Assembly (NCBI RefSeq): GCF_021919125.1
Contig: NZ_CP083439.1
Span: 2,046,001-2,110,000, forward strand
Source of the DNA: Clavibacter sp. A6099
GTDB taxonomy: Bacteria > Actinomycetota > Actinomycetes > Actinomycetales > Microbacteriaceae
DNA length: 64,000 nt
Reading direction: 5' to 3'
The first letter of the stretch is position 1. Each line of letters begins with the position of its first letter. The notes below the pieces were generated by a model, which was given only the letters and a program-made list of their open reading frames with translations, was not told the DNA's origin and made no database searches. Both the position numbers and the translations under genes were made by a program. Shown in pieces: positions 20,120 through 29,291 of the stretch.

Positions 20120-21946
20120 GTGGAACAGCACACCATGCCCGCCGTCGTCGAGGCGAGACCCGACGACAACATCACCGACGTCCTGGTGCACCGCGTGAGG
20201 ACGAGCCCCGACGCTCCGCTCTTCGCGCTGCCGGACGGGACCGGGGGATGGAGCGACGTGTCGGCTGCCGAGTTCCACCGCCAGGTCGTCGCCCTCGCCA
20301 AGGGCCTCGTGGTCGCCGGGATCGAGCCGGGCGAGCGCATCGGCATGATGTGCCGGACCCGCTACGAGTGGACGCTCGTCGACTTCGCGGTCTTCTTCGC
20401 GGGCGCCGTCCTCGTGCCCGTCTACGAGACCTCCTCCCCCGGCCAGGTGCACTGGAACATGCAGGACTCCGGCGCGGTCGCGATGATCCTCGAGTCGGCC
20501 GACCACTTCGCGCGCTTCGACGAGGTGCACCCGGAGCTGCCGGCGGTGCGTCGCGTCTGGCAGATCGACCTCGGCGACCTGGACAAGCTCGCCGAGCAGG
20601 GCGTCGACGTGCCGGATGCCGAGATCGAGCGTCGCCGCAACATCGCGGTCGGCTCGGACATGGCGACGCTCATCTACACGTCGGGCACCACTGGCCGACC
20701 CAAGGGCTGCATCCTCACGCACGCCAACTTCGTCGAGCTCTCGCGCAACGCCGAGGTCGCGATGGAGGAGGTCGTGCAGGTCGGCGCGTCCACGCTGCTG
20801 TTCATCACGACGGCGCACGTGTTCGCGCGCTTCATCTCGATCCTCAACGTGCAGGCGGGCGTGAAGACCGGGCACCAGGCCGACACCGCGCAGCTGCTGC
20901 CCGCGCTCGCGTCCTTCAAGCCGACGTTCCTCCTCGCGGTGCCGCGCGTGTTCGAGAAGGTCTACAACTCCTCGGAGCAGAAGGCCGAGGGTGCCGGCCG
21001 CGGGAAGGTCTTCCGCAAGGCCGCCGAGGTCGCGTACGCGCACTCGGTCGCCGTCGACGCCGGCTCCGTGCCGCTCGCGCTGAAGCTCCAGTACAAGCTC
21101 TTCGACGCGCTCGTGTACTCCAAGATCCGGCAGGCGATGGGCGGGCGCGTGCGCTTCGCCGTCAGCGGATCCGCGCCCCTCGGCCTCCGGCTCGGGCACT
21201 TCTACCGGTCGCTCGGCCTCACGATCCTCGAGGGCTACGGGCTCACGGAGACGACGGCGCCCGTGAGCGTGAACCTCGTGAAGGGCTTCCGGATCGGCAC
21301 CGTCGGCCCCGCGCTCCCGGGCGTCTCCACGCGGATCACCGACGAGGGCGAGATCGAGGTGAAGGGCGTCAACGTCTTCGACGGGTACTGGCAGGACGAG
21401 GAGGCGACCGCGGCCGTCTTCGACGACGGCTGGTTCCGCACGGGCGACCTCGGGAGCTACGACGCGGACGGCTACCTCACGATCACGGGCCGCAAGAAGG
21501 AGATCATCGTCACGGCCGGCGGCAAGAACGTCGCCCCGGCCGCGCTCGAGGACCCCATCCGCGCGAACCCGCTCGTCGGGCAGGTCGTGGTGGCGGGCGA
21601 CCGGAGGCCGTTCATCTCGGCGCTCATCACGCTGGATCCCGAGATGCTCAAGGTCTGGCTGGCGAACAACGGCCAGGATGCCGCGATGACGCTCGAGCAG
21701 GCGTCGCAGAACCCGGCGGTGCTCGCCGAGGTGCAGCGCGCCGTCGACGCCGCGAACGCGACCGTGTCGCGCGCGGAGTCCATCCGGAAGTTCGTCGTGC
21801 TGCCGGTGGAGCTCACCGAGGCGGCCGGGCACCTGACGCCGAAGCTCAGCATCAAGCGCCAGGTCGTGCTGGACGCCTTCGCCGACGTGATCACGCGGAT
21901 CTACGAGGCGGCGCCGACGACCGAGGGCCACTCGCTGGTCCACTGA
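20120..21946 (+). CDS. Long-chain fatty acid--CoA ligase (AMP-forming, FadD15-like)
   Basis: ANL-superfamily enzyme of 608 residues that activates fatty acids to acyl-CoA through an acyl adenylate. Motifs in order: IYTSGTTGRPKGC (P-loop), FITTAHVFARF, SGSAPL, GYGLTETTAP, TGDLGSYDADGYLTITGRKKE and the C-terminal KNVAPAALED with the hinge region. Size and motifs match the actinobacterial FadD15/long-chain group. GTG start with GAGGGAG 5 nt upstream. Divergent from glk with a 133-bp gap; no clear regulator site was seen there. Confidence 0.92.
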   Translation: MEQHTMPAVVEARPDDNITDVLVHRVRTSPDAPLFALPDGTGGWSDVSAAEFHRQVVALAKGLVVAGIEPGERIGMMCRTRYEWTLVDFAVFFAGAVLVPVYETSSPGQVHWNMQDSGAVAMILESADHFARFDEVHPELPAVRRVWQIDLGDLDKLAEQGVDVPDAEIERRRNIAVGSDMATLIYTSGTTGRPKGCILTHANFVELSRNAEVAMEEVVQVGASTLLFITTAHVFARFISILNVQAGVKTGHQADTAQLLPALASFKPTFLLAVPRVFEKVYNSSEQKAEGAGRGKVFRKAAEVAYAHSVAVDAGSVPLALKLQYKLFDALVYSKIRQAMGGRVRFAVSGSAPLGLRLGHFYRSLGLTILEGYGLTETTAPVSVNLVKGFRIGTVGPALPGVSTRITDEGEIEVKGVNVFDGYWQDEEATAAVFDDGWFRTGDLGSYDADGYLTITGRKKEIIVTAGGKNVAPAALEDPIRANPLVGQVVVAGDRRPFISALITLDPEMLKVWLANNGQDAAMTLEQASQNPAVLAEVQRAVDAANATVSRAESIRKFVVLPVELTEAAGHLTPKLSIKRQVVLDAFADVITRIYEAAPTTEGHSLVH

Positions 21947-21951
21947 CCGGA

Positions 21952-21981
21952 TCGACGGCCCGCGCACGCGCGGGCCGTCGA
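21952..21981. terminator. Bidirectional intrinsic terminator
   Basis: Inverted repeat TCGACGGCCCGCGC / GCGCGGGCCGTCGA (14 bp, very short loop) between the convergent acyl-CoA ligase and def genes. Confidence 0.85.
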
Positions 21982-21982
21982 C

Positions 21983-22474
21983 TCAGAACCAGTCGGACTC
22001 GCGGACCTGCTTCATGGCCTCGCGGCGGCGCTGCTTGTCGAGGCGGTCGAGGTAGACGAGGCCGTCGAGGTGGTCGACCTCGTGCTGGAACGCCTGCGCG
22101 AGCACGCCCGTGCCCTCGATGCGGACGGGCTTCCCGTCGAGGTCGAGACCGGAGATCACGGCCTCGGGGTGGCGCATGGTGGGGAACCAGAGGCCCGGCA
22201 CCGAGAGGCAGCCCTCGTCGACGAGGACGGCCTCGCCGCGCAGCTCCTCGATCACGGGGTTGAGGACGTACCCGAAGGCCGGCCCCACGTTGTAGCTGAA
22301 GGCGCGGAGGTTCACGCCGATCTGCGCGGCGGCCACCCCGGCGCGGCCGTCGGGCCGGACGCTGTCGAGGAGGTCCTCGACCAGGGCGCGCACGCCCTCG
22401 TCGATCTCGTGGATCTCCGAGGAGACGGTCTTCAGCACCGGATCGCCGAACAGGCGGATCTGTCGTTCAGTCAT
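21983..22474 (-). CDS. def: Peptide deformylase
   Basis: Metalloenzyme removing the N-formyl group from nascent proteins. The 163-residue protein has the three family motifs: GVAAAQIGV (motif 1, variant of GxGLAAxQ), EGCLSVPG with the metal-binding Cys, and QHEVDHLDG with HExxH. It is the last gene of a pyc-mtr-def run, 32 bp after mtr. The frame stays open far upstream, but only the ATG at MTERQIRLFGDPVLK fits the family. Confidence 0.95.
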   Translation of the reverse strand: MTERQIRLFGDPVLKTVSSEIHEIDEGVRALVEDLLDSVRPDGRAGVAAAQIGVNLRAFSYNVGPAFGYVLNPVIEELRGEAVLVDEGCLSVPGLWFPTMRHPEAVISGLDLDGKPVRIEGTGVLAQAFQHEVDHLDGLVYLDRLDKQRRREAMKQVRESDWF

Positions 22475-22506
22475 TCTCTGCTTCCGTGGGTCCTGCGGGC
22501 CGGCGG

Positions 22507-23991
22507 TCAGGGTCGATCGGCGCCCGCGGGCGCGAGGCCCGGTCCATTCTCCCGTGCCCAGTCGGCCACCGCGGACTCCGCGGACAGCAGGGCGTTCTCG
22601 ACGATCTCCGTCACGGCCGGGTGCGGCCAGTACTGCGCCCGGGCGAGCCCCGTGACCCGGTGGCCGAGGCTCGCGGCCATGAGGAGCGGCTGGATCAGCG
22701 CCGCCGAGTCCGAGCCGATGATGTGCGCGCCGAGGATGGTGCCGCCGTCGCGCGGATCCACCACGAGCTTGCAGAACGACGTCGTGTCCTCGAGCGCCCA
22801 GCCCCACGCGGTCGACGAGTACGGCTGCTCGATCGTGACGACGGGTCCGGCCTCGCGGGCCTCCGCCTCCGTGAGGCCGAACGAGCCGATCTGCGGGCGC
22901 GAGAAGACCGCCTGCGGCACGGGCCCGGGCGCCCCGCCGATCAGGTCGTCCGGGTGCAGCAGGTTGTGCTGCACGACGCGCGCCTGGTGGTTGGCGACGT
23001 GCTTGAGCTGGTGGTCGGCGCTGATGTCGCCCAACGCGAAGACGCCGGGCACCGGCTCGCCGCCGGCGAGCACGCGCTGCCGGTCGTCGACGACGACCCT
23101 GCCGTCCTCGTGCAGGTCGTAGCCCGCGTTGACGACCGCGAGCGTGTCCGTGTTGGGGACGCGGCCGAGGGCGACGAGCACGGCCTCCGTCTCGACCAGG
23201 TGGCCGGAGGCGAGCCGCGAGCGGAGCACGTCGCCGTCGCGCTCGATCTCCTCCACCTCGCAGTCGGTGATGACGTCCCACTGCGTGCGGGCGAGCGTCG
23301 TGAAGCGCGTGGAGACGTCGGCGTCGAGGTTGCCCAGGAGGTGCGCGGAGCGGGCGACCTGCGTCACGTGCACGCCGAGGTGGCTGAAGACGTGCGCGAA
23401 CTCGGCCGCGACGTAGCCGCCGCCCACGATGAGGAGCGACGCGGGGAGCTCGGCGATGCGCATGATCGAGTCGGAGTCGTGGATGTCCGGGTCGGGCGAG
23501 TAGACCGCCTGCAGCGGCCGGGGCCGGGAGCCGGCGGCGAGGACGATCCGGTCGGCGGTGATCCGCTGCCCGCTCGCCGACACCAGCACGCCCGGCGCCT
23601 CGAAGCCGACGCTCTCGCGCAGCAGCGTGACGTTCTCCATCCCGCTCTCGCGCCACTCGCGGCCGCCCTCGCTGATCGCGTCGATGCGGCCGAAGACGCG
23701 GGCGCTGATGGCGGGCCAGTCCACGGCGTCGACCGACGCGCGGATGCCGAGGGCCGCGCCGTCGCGGGTCTCCGCGGCGACGTCCGCCACGTGCACGAGC
23801 ATCTTCGTGGGGATGCAGCCCGCGTTGAGGCACGTCCCGCCGAAGTGCTCGCCGTCGTCGACGAGCAGCACGCGCTGGTCGGCGAAGCGCTCGTCGGCGA
23901 TGGAGTTGCCGGATCCGGCCCCCACGATCACGAGGTCGTAGCGGTCGTCCTGCTGCTGGTCCTGCGGGCTGTCGGTCATCTCGTGGCTCAT
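22507..23991 (-). CDS. mtr: Mycothione reductase
   Basis: Flavoprotein disulfide reductase that regenerates mycothiol from mycothione with NADPH, keeping the actinobacterial thiol pool reduced. The 494-residue protein has the FAD motif VGAGSGNS, redox Cys pair in GGTCLNAGCIPTKM, the second Rossmann motif IVGGGYVAAEFAHVFS, LGDISADHQLKHVANH and the C-terminal WPHPAVTEIVENALL that includes the catalytic His. GSGNSI and RVFGRID are Mtr-specific compared with lipoamide dehydrogenase. Two ATGs are possible, this one and 23979; AGGAG is directly adjacent to the first and 12 nt from the second. Three bases separate it from pyc. Confidence 0.93.
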   Translation of the reverse strand: MSHEMTDSPQDQQQDDRYDLVIVGAGSGNSIADERFADQRVLLVDDGEHFGGTCLNAGCIPTKMLVHVADVAAETRDGAALGIRASVDAVDWPAISARVFGRIDAISEGGREWRESGMENVTLLRESVGFEAPGVLVSASGQRITADRIVLAAGSRPRPLQAVYSPDPDIHDSDSIMRIAELPASLLIVGGGYVAAEFAHVFSHLGVHVTQVARSAHLLGNLDADVSTRFTTLARTQWDVITDCEVEEIERDGDVLRSRLASGHLVETEAVLVALGRVPNTDTLAVVNAGYDLHEDGRVVVDDRQRVLAGGEPVPGVFALGDISADHQLKHVANHQARVVQHNLLHPDDLIGGAPGPVPQAVFSRPQIGSFGLTEAEAREAGPVVTIEQPYSSTAWGWALEDTTSFCKLVVDPRDGGTILGAHIIGSDSAALIQPLLMAASLGHRVTGLARAQYWPHPAVTEIVENALLSAESAVADWARENGPGLAPAGADRP

Positions 23992-23994
23992 CTC

Positions 23995-26900
23995 CTAGGG
24001 CTCGACGACGACGAGCAGGTCGCCCGCGTCGACCTGCTGCGTGGTCGGCACCGCGAGGCGCGCGACGCGTCCCGCGACGGGCGACGTGATGGCCGCCTCC
24101 ATCTTCATCGCCTCGATGGACGCGACGGGCTGGCCGGCGGCGACGACCTGGCCCTCCTCCACCTTCAGCGTGACGACGCCGGAGAACGGCGCCGAGACGT
24201 GGCCGGGCTTCGCCGGGTCGCCGCGCTCGGCGGCGGTCGTGGTGACGGCGATGCCGCGGTCGCGCACGAACACGGGGCGGAGCTGGCCGTTCATGACGAC
24301 CATGACGGTCCGCATGCCCGACTCGTCGGCGTCGCCCACGGCCTCCAGGGCGATGAGGACCTCGACGCCCCGGCTGATCCGCACCGCGTGCTCCTGCCCC
24401 GGGCGCAGGCCGTGCAGGTAGTCGTCCGTGTCGAGCACGGAGAGGTCGCCGAACAGCTCGCGGATGGTCTCGAACTGCTCCGTCGGCTGCGGGAAGAGGA
24501 GGTGGTTGAGCGTGCGGCGCCGGGCGGCTCCCGGTGCCTCGAGGGCGGCGCGGTCCTCGGCGGACACGGGTGTGACGCCGATGCGCACGTCGCGTCCCTG
24601 GAGGACCCGGGTGCGGAAGGGCTCCGGCCAGCCGCCGGGCAGGTCGCCCAGCTCGCCCGCCATGAAGCCGACCACCGAGTCGGGGATGTCGTAGTCCTGC
24701 GGGTTGCGCTCGAAGTCGGCCGGGTCGGCCTTCGCGGCGGCCAGCTGGAGGGCGAGGTCGCCGACCACCTTGGACGACGGCGTGACCTTCGGGATGCGGC
24801 CGAGGATCCGGTCGGCCGCGGCGTACATGTCCTCGATGAGCTCGAAGTCGTCGGCGAGCCCGAGCGCGATCGCCTGCTGCCGCAGGTTCGAGAGCTGACC
24901 GCCCGGGATCTCGTGCCGGTAGACGCGCCCGGTCGGCCCGGCGAGCCCGGACTCGAACGGCCGGTAGAGGCGGCGCACCGCCTCCCAGTACGGCTCGAGG
25001 TCGCTCACCGCGTCGAGCGAGAGGCCCGTGTCGCGCTCCGTGTCGGCGAGGGCCGCGACGAGCGCGGACAGGGACGGCTGGCTCGTGGTGCCGGACATCG
25101 GTGCGCTCGCGACATCGACCGCGTCGGCCCCGGCACGGCTGGCCGCGAGCAGGGTCGCGAGCTGGCCGCCCGCGGTGTCGTGCGTGTGCACGTGCACGGG
25201 CAGGTCGAACTCGCGGCGGAGCGCGGTGACGAGCCGCTCTGCCGCGGCGGGACGCAGGAGCCCGGCCATGTCCTTGATCGCGAGGATGTGCGCGCCGGCG
25301 GCCACGCTCCGCTCGGCGAGACCGAGGTAGTAGTCGAGCGTGTAGAGGTCCTCGGCGGGATCCAGCAGGTTGCCCGTGTAGCAGAGGGCCACCTCGGCCA
25401 CCGTGGTGCCGGTGGCGAGGACGGAGTCGATGGCCGGTCGCATCCGCTCGACGTCGTTGAGCGCGTCGAAGATCCGGAACACGTCGACGCCGGTCGCGGC
25501 GGCCTCCTGCACGAACGCGTCGGTGACCTCCGTCGGGTACGGCGTGTAGCCCACGGTGTTGGCGCCGCGCAGCAGCATCTGGATCGCGACGTTCGGCAGC
25601 GCCTCGCGGAGCGACGCGAGCCGCTCCCACGGGTCCTCGCCGAGGAACCGCAGCGCGACGTCGTACGTGGCGCCGCCCCAGGCCTCGACGGAGAGCAGCT
25701 CGGGCGTAGTGCGCGCGACGTACGGGGCGACGGCCACGAGGTCGCGGGTGCGCACGCGCGTCGCGAGCAGCGACTGGTGGGCGTCGCGGAACGTCGTCTC
25801 CGTGACCGCGAGGGCGGTCTGCGCGCGGAGGGCCTCGGCGAAGCCGCGCGGTCCGAGCTCGAGGAGCCGCTGGCGGGATCCCGCGGGCGCGGGCTGCCGG
25901 AGGTCGACGTCGGGCAGCTTGTCGGCGGGCCGGACCACCGCGGTGCGCGGCCCGTTCGGCTGGTTGACGGTGACGTCGGCGAGCCAGTTGAGGATCTTCG
26001 TGCCGCGGTCCTTCGACACGTTGCTGCGCACGAGGCCCGGCCGCTCGTCGATGAAGGACGTGCTGATGTCGCCCGCCTGGAAGTCGGGGTCGTCGAGCAC
26101 GCCCTGCAGGAACGGGATGTTCGTGGAGACGCCGCGGATCCGGAACTCGGCCAGGGCGCGCTTGGCCCGCGTCACGGCGGCCGGGAAGTCGCGCCCGCGG
26201 CACGTCAGCTTCGCGAGCATCGAGTCGAAGTGCGGGCTGATCTGCGCGCCGGTCGCGACCGTGCCGCCGTCGATGCGGATCCCGCCGCCGCCCGGCGAGC
26301 GGTACGTCGTGATCTTGCCGGTGTCCGGCCGGAAGCCCTGCGCCGGGTCCTCGGTCGTGATGCGGCACTGGAGCGCCGCGCCGCGCAGCACGATCGCGTC
26401 CTGGCGGAGGCCGAGACCCTCGAGCGTCTCCCCCGCCGCGATGCGCATCTGCGACTGCACGAGATCGACGTCGGTGACCTCCTCGGTCACCGTGTGCTCC
26501 ACCTGGATGCGCGGGTTCATCTCGATGAAGACGTGCTGCCCCGCCCGCGGCCCGTCCGTGTCGAGCAGGAACTCGACCGTGCCGGCGTTGACGTAGCCGA
26601 TGCTCCGGGCGAACGCGATCGCGTGCGCGTGCATGGCGTCGCGGATCGCGGGATCCAGGTTCGGCGCGGGCGCGATCTCCACGACCTTCTGGTGCCGGCG
26701 CTGCACCGAGCAGTCCCGCTCGAAGAGGTGCACGGTCTCCCCCGTGGCGTCGGCGAGGATCTGCACCTCGATGTGCCGGGGCCGCAGCACGGCCTGCTCG
26801 AGGAACATCGTGGGGTCGCCGAAGGCGCTGTCGGCCTCGCGCATCGCGGCCCGGAGCGCGTCCTCGAGGTCCTCGGCGCGCTCGACGCGCCGCATGCCGC

Positions 26901-27396
26901 GGCCGCCGCCGCCCGCGACGGCCTTGGCGAAGATCGGGAAGCCGATGGCCGCCGCCTGCTCGAGCAGCAGCTCCACGTCGGTCGACGGCGGCGTCGACGC
27001 GAGGACCGGCACGCCGGCGGCGGTCGCGTGCTCCTTGGCCGTGACCTTGTTGCCGGCCATCTCGAGCACGCGGGCGTCGGGGCCGATGAAGACGATGCCG
27101 TTCGCCGCCGCGGCGCGCGCCAGGTCCGGGTTCTCCGACAGGAAGCCGTACCCCGGGTAGATCGCGTCGGCGCCCGACTCCTTCGCCACGCGGATGATCT
27201 CGTCGACGTCGAGGTACGCCCGGACGGGGTGCCCCTCCTCGCCGATGAGGTACGCCTCGTCCGCCTTGAGGCGGTGCAGCGAGTGCCGGTCCTCGTGCGG
27301 GTAGACGGCGACCGTGCGGGCGCCCAGCTCGACTGCGGCACGGAACGCGCGGATCGCGATCTCCCCGCGGTTGGCGACGAGGATCTTCTCGAACAT
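23995..27396 (-). CDS. pyc: Pyruvate carboxylase
   Basis: Biotin enzyme making oxaloacetate from pyruvate, the main anaplerotic step. At 1133 residues it is a full-length single-chain enzyme: N-terminal biotin carboxylase (ILVANRGEIAIRAFRA, GGGGRGMR, EMNPRIQVEHTVTEEVT), central carboxyltransferase (AHQSLLATRVRT, AIKDMAGLL, HVHTHDTAG), PYC/OADA domain, and the C-terminal biotinyl domain with EAMKMEA (biotin on about Lys1098). The start MFEKILVANRGE gives the normal N-terminus. It is divergent from the ParA-like gene over 79 bp and leads the pyc-mtr-def run. Confidence 0.97.
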   Translation of the reverse strand: MFEKILVANRGEIAIRAFRAAVELGARTVAVYPHEDRHSLHRLKADEAYLIGEEGHPVRAYLDVDEIIRVAKESGADAIYPGYGFLSENPDLARAAAANGIVFIGPDARVLEMAGNKVTAKEHATAAGVPVLASTPPSTDVELLLEQAAAIGFPIFAKAVAGGGGRGMRRVERAEDLEDALRAAMREADSAFGDPTMFLEQAVLRPRHIEVQILADATGETVHLFERDCSVQRRHQKVVEIAPAPNLDPAIRDAMHAHAIAFARSIGYVNAGTVEFLLDTDGPRAGQHVFIEMNPRIQVEHTVTEEVTDVDLVQSQMRIAAGETLEGLGLRQDAIVLRGAALQCRITTEDPAQGFRPDTGKITTYRSPGGGGIRIDGGTVATGAQISPHFDSMLAKLTCRGRDFPAAVTRAKRALAEFRIRGVSTNIPFLQGVLDDPDFQAGDISTSFIDERPGLVRSNVSKDRGTKILNWLADVTVNQPNGPRTAVVRPADKLPDVDLRQPAPAGSRQRLLELGPRGFAEALRAQTALAVTETTFRDAHQSLLATRVRTRDLVAVAPYVARTTPELLSVEAWGGATYDVALRFLGEDPWERLASLREALPNVAIQMLLRGANTVGYTPYPTEVTDAFVQEAAATGVDVFRIFDALNDVERMRPAIDSVLATGTTVAEVALCYTGNLLDPAEDLYTLDYYLGLAERSVAAGAHILAIKDMAGLLRPAAAERLVTALRREFDLPVHVHTHDTAGGQLATLLAASRAGADAVDVASAPMSGTTSQPSLSALVAALADTERDTGLSLDAVSDLEPYWEAVRRLYRPFESGLAGPTGRVYRHEIPGGQLSNLRQQAIALGLADDFELIEDMYAAADRILGRIPKVTPSSKVVGDLALQLAAAKADPADFERNPQDYDIPDSVVGFMAGELGDLPGGWPEPFRTRVLQGRDVRIGVTPVSAEDRAALEAPGAARRRTLNHLLFPQPTEQFETIRELFGDLSVLDTDDYLHGLRPGQEHAVRISRGVEVLIALEAVGDADESGMRTVMVVMNGQLRPVFVRDRGIAVTTTAAERGDPAKPGHVSAPFSGVVTLKVEEGQVVAAGQPVASIEAMKMEAAITSPVAGRVARLAVPTTQQVDAGDLLVVVEP

Positions 27397-27462
27397 GGCG
27401 GGGCCTTCCGTCGAGAGGGGCTTCGGGACCCCCGCGTTTAGGTCTTCCCAGAGTATCGACGG

Positions 27463-27468
27463 TAGCCT
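27463..27468 (+). promoter_or_regulatory. -10 element (TAGCCT) for leaderless ParA-like transcript
   Basis: TAGCCT ends 7 nt before the GTG start; no ribosome-binding site is present. A possible opposing -10 for pyc, TACTCT on the minus strand (27450-27455), lies beside it, so the two promoters would be packed back to back. Confidence 0.5.
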
Positions 27469-27475
27469 CTCCCAC

Positions 27476-28288
27476 GTGCATGTACTGAGCGTCAGCTCCC
27501 TCAAGGGGGGCGTGGGAAAGACCACAGTGACCCTGGGACTGGCGTCCGCCGCCTTCTCCCGCGGCTTGAGGACCCTCGTGGTCGACCTCGACCCGCAGGC
27601 CGACGTGTCCACGGGCATGGACATCCAGGTCGCTGGCCACCTCAACGTCGCCGACGTGCTGGCCTCCCCCAAGGAGAAGATCGTCCGCGCAGCCATCGCG
27701 CCCAGCGGCTGGACCAAGGGCCGCCCCGGCACCATCGACGTCATGATCGGCAGCCCGTCGGCCATCAACTTCGACGGACCGCACCCCAGCATCCGCGACA
27801 TCTGGAAGCTCGAGGAGGCGCTCGCCAACGTCGAGGCCGACTACGACCTCGTGCTCATCGACTGCGCGCCCTCCCTCAACGCCCTCACGCGCACGGCCTG
27901 GGCGGCGAGCGACCGCGTCACCGTCGTCACCGAGCCCGGCCTCTTCTCCGTCGCGGCCGCCGATCGCGCGCTCCGCGCCATCGAGGAGATCCGTCGCGGC
28001 CTCTCCCCGCGTCTGCAGCCCCTCGGCATCATCGTCAACCGCGCTCGCGTGCAGTCGCTCGAGCACCAGTTCCGCATCAAGGAGCTCCGCGACATGTTCG
28101 GCCCGCTCGTGCTGAGCCCGCAGCTGCCCGAGCGCACGTCGCTCCAGCAGGCGCAGGGCGCCGCCAAGCCGCTCCACGTTTGGCCGGGCGAGAGCGCGCA
28201 GGAGATGGCGCGCAACTTCGACCAGCTGCTGGAGCGCATCATGCGCACGGCGAAGATCGGCGACTACGCGGAGAACGCCGCGCGCTGA
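27476..28288 (+). CDS. ParA/MinD-family ATPase
   Basis: 270-residue ATPase with the deviant Walker A LKGGVGKTT near the N-terminus, Walker A' VVDLDPQADVSTG and Walker B VLIDCAPSLN, as in chromosome-partitioning ParA/Soj proteins. No parB or centromere-like site lies next to it, so this is an orphan ParA rather than the oriC-linked parAB pair. The start GTG (VHVLSVSSLKGG) is preferred to upstream in-frame codons, which would run into the divergent pyc gene. Its role may be positioning of a cellular cargo; that is inference. Confidence 0.85.
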   Translation: MHVLSVSSLKGGVGKTTVTLGLASAAFSRGLRTLVVDLDPQADVSTGMDIQVAGHLNVADVLASPKEKIVRAAIAPSGWTKGRPGTIDVMIGSPSAINFDGPHPSIRDIWKLEEALANVEADYDLVLIDCAPSLNALTRTAWAASDRVTVVTEPGLFSVAAADRALRAIEEIRRGLSPRLQPLGIIVNRARVQSLEHQFRIKELRDMFGPLVLSPQLPERTSLQQAQGAAKPLHVWPGESAQEMARNFDQLLERIMRTAKIGDYAENAAR

Positions 28289-28304
28289 TCCGCTCGCTCC
28301 CCCG

Positions 28305-28333
28305 GACGCCGCTCCTCCTCGAGGGGCGGCGTC
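28305..28333 (+). terminator. Intrinsic terminator after the ParA-like gene
   Basis: GACGCCGCTCC / GGGGCGGCGTC pairs over 11 bp (one G-T) around a 7-nt loop, 17 bp past the stop codon. The rest of the gap to the next gene (to 28483) holds no recognisable gene. Confidence 0.75.
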
Positions 28334-28483
28334 GTCGTCCGAGGCGCATGCGGGCGGATCCCCGCCGGCCGACGACATGAGCGCGCCGGTGAGCGGTGTC
28401 GACTGCGGTGCGCGAGGCGCGCGGCAGCCGAGCGCGTCCGCTGACCGTGGAGGGGCGCCGGCGGGTGGAGCGGGTGCTCCGGT

Positions 28484-29026
28484 CTAGGACGCCTTGACGG
28501 CGCGGCGGGCCGCGAGCTCGTCGGTGGGATCCACGGTCTGCGTGTCGATCTCGACGAGGGAGTGCTCGACCTCACGGAGGACCTTGCCGACGGCGATGCC
28601 GAACACGCCCTGGCCGCGGCTCACGAGGTCGATGACCTCGTCGTTGCTGGTGCAGAGGTAGACGCTGGCGCCGTCGCTCATGAGCGTGGTCTGCGCGAGG
28701 TCGACGACGCCGGACTCGCGGAGCTGGTTCACGGCGGTGCGGATCTGCTGCAGGGAGATGCCGGTGTCGAGGAGGCGCTTGACGAGCTTGAGGACGAGGA
28801 TGTCGCGGAAGCCGTAGAGGCGCTGCGTGCCGGAGCCGGAGGCCCCGCGGACGGTGGGCTCGACGAGGCCCGTGCGGGCCCAGTAGTCGAGCTGGCGGTA
28901 CGTGATCCCGGCTGCCCGGGCGGCGACGGCACCGCGGTATCCGGCGCTCGCGTCCATCTCGGGGAGGCCGTCGGTGAAGAGCAGACCGAGGTCGTAGCGC
29001 CCGGAGTCCGGGGTGGAGTCGCTCAT
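28484..29026 (-). CDS. MerR-family transcriptional regulator (Rv1830-like)
   Basis: 180-residue regulator. A MerR helix-turn-helix with wing (ITYRQLDYWARTGLVEPTVR, then GSGTQRLYGFRDILVLKLVKRLLD) spans about residues 40-105, followed by a short effector/dimerisation part. It lacks the Cys ligands of metal-sensing MerR proteins. The sequence and its position next to FtsR and GarA fit the conserved actinobacterial Rv1827-Rv1830 neighbourhood. The ATG was chosen over an upstream GTG because GGAAGG lies 7 nt before it. Its promoter carries a perfect palindrome in the spacer, suggesting autoregulation. Confidence 0.88.
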   Translation of the reverse strand: MSDSTPDSGRYDLGLLFTDGLPEMDASAGYRGAVAARAAGITYRQLDYWARTGLVEPTVRGASGSGTQRLYGFRDILVLKLVKRLLDTGISLQQIRTAVNQLRESGVVDLAQTTLMSDGASVYLCTSNDEVIDLVSRGQGVFGIAVGKVLREVEHSLVEIDTQTVDPTDELAARRAVKAS

Positions 29027-29106
29027 CGTTCTGCCTTCCACCCCTCAGCGCTCGCCCCGGTGGGGTTCTCGCGCTGCTCGGGTCGGTTCGTCGGGATCGT
29101 GTTCTC

Positions 29107-29135
29107 ACGGTAGCGGGGCCCGCGGGCCCGATCAA
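29107..29135 (-). promoter_or_regulatory. merR promoter with a palindrome filling the spacer
   Basis: On the minus strand TTGATC (29130-29135), 17 bp spacer, TACCGT (29107-29112). The spacer contains the perfect 14-bp palindrome GGGCCCGCGGGCCC (29116-29129). MerR proteins act by binding between -35 and -10, so this may be the operator of the regulator encoded 80 bp downstream. The remaining 29136-29291 shows several GC hairpins but no gene. Confidence 0.6.
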
Positions 29136-29291
29136 CGACATCCGGCGGAAGCTCCCGGCGTGTCGTCCCGGCCCTCCGCCGCGCCCCCGTCGGGGGTGCG
29201 CATGGACCGGTCCCGACGGGCCCCTCCGGCGTGCGGACGGCCCCGTGCGGACACGTCAGCCTACCGGCCGCGTCCGTTCGCGCGAGCCCGA

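Noticed and set aside
18971-21967. A 998-codon minus-strand frame opposite the acyl-CoA ligase gene
   Set aside because: His/Arg/Glu-rich antisense translation of the ligase with no recognisable motif.
22507-23991. Dihydrolipoamide dehydrogenase for the FAD disulfide reductase
   Set aside because: GSGNSI, GGTCLNAGCIPTKM and RVFGRID match mycothione reductase better, and no 2-oxoacid dehydrogenase genes are adjacent.
27314-27475. Upstream extension of the ParA-like gene
   Set aside because: It would overlap the start of divergent pyc; the GTG at 27476 gives the normal ParA N-terminus and has a -10 hexamer 7 nt upstream.
21983-28378. A 2131-codon open frame on the minus strand reading through def, mtr and pyc
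   Set aside because: Only its last 163 codons are a real gene (def). The rest is an out-of-frame shadow of mtr and pyc, typical of very G+C-rich DNA: Arg/Pro/Ala-rich and without domains.
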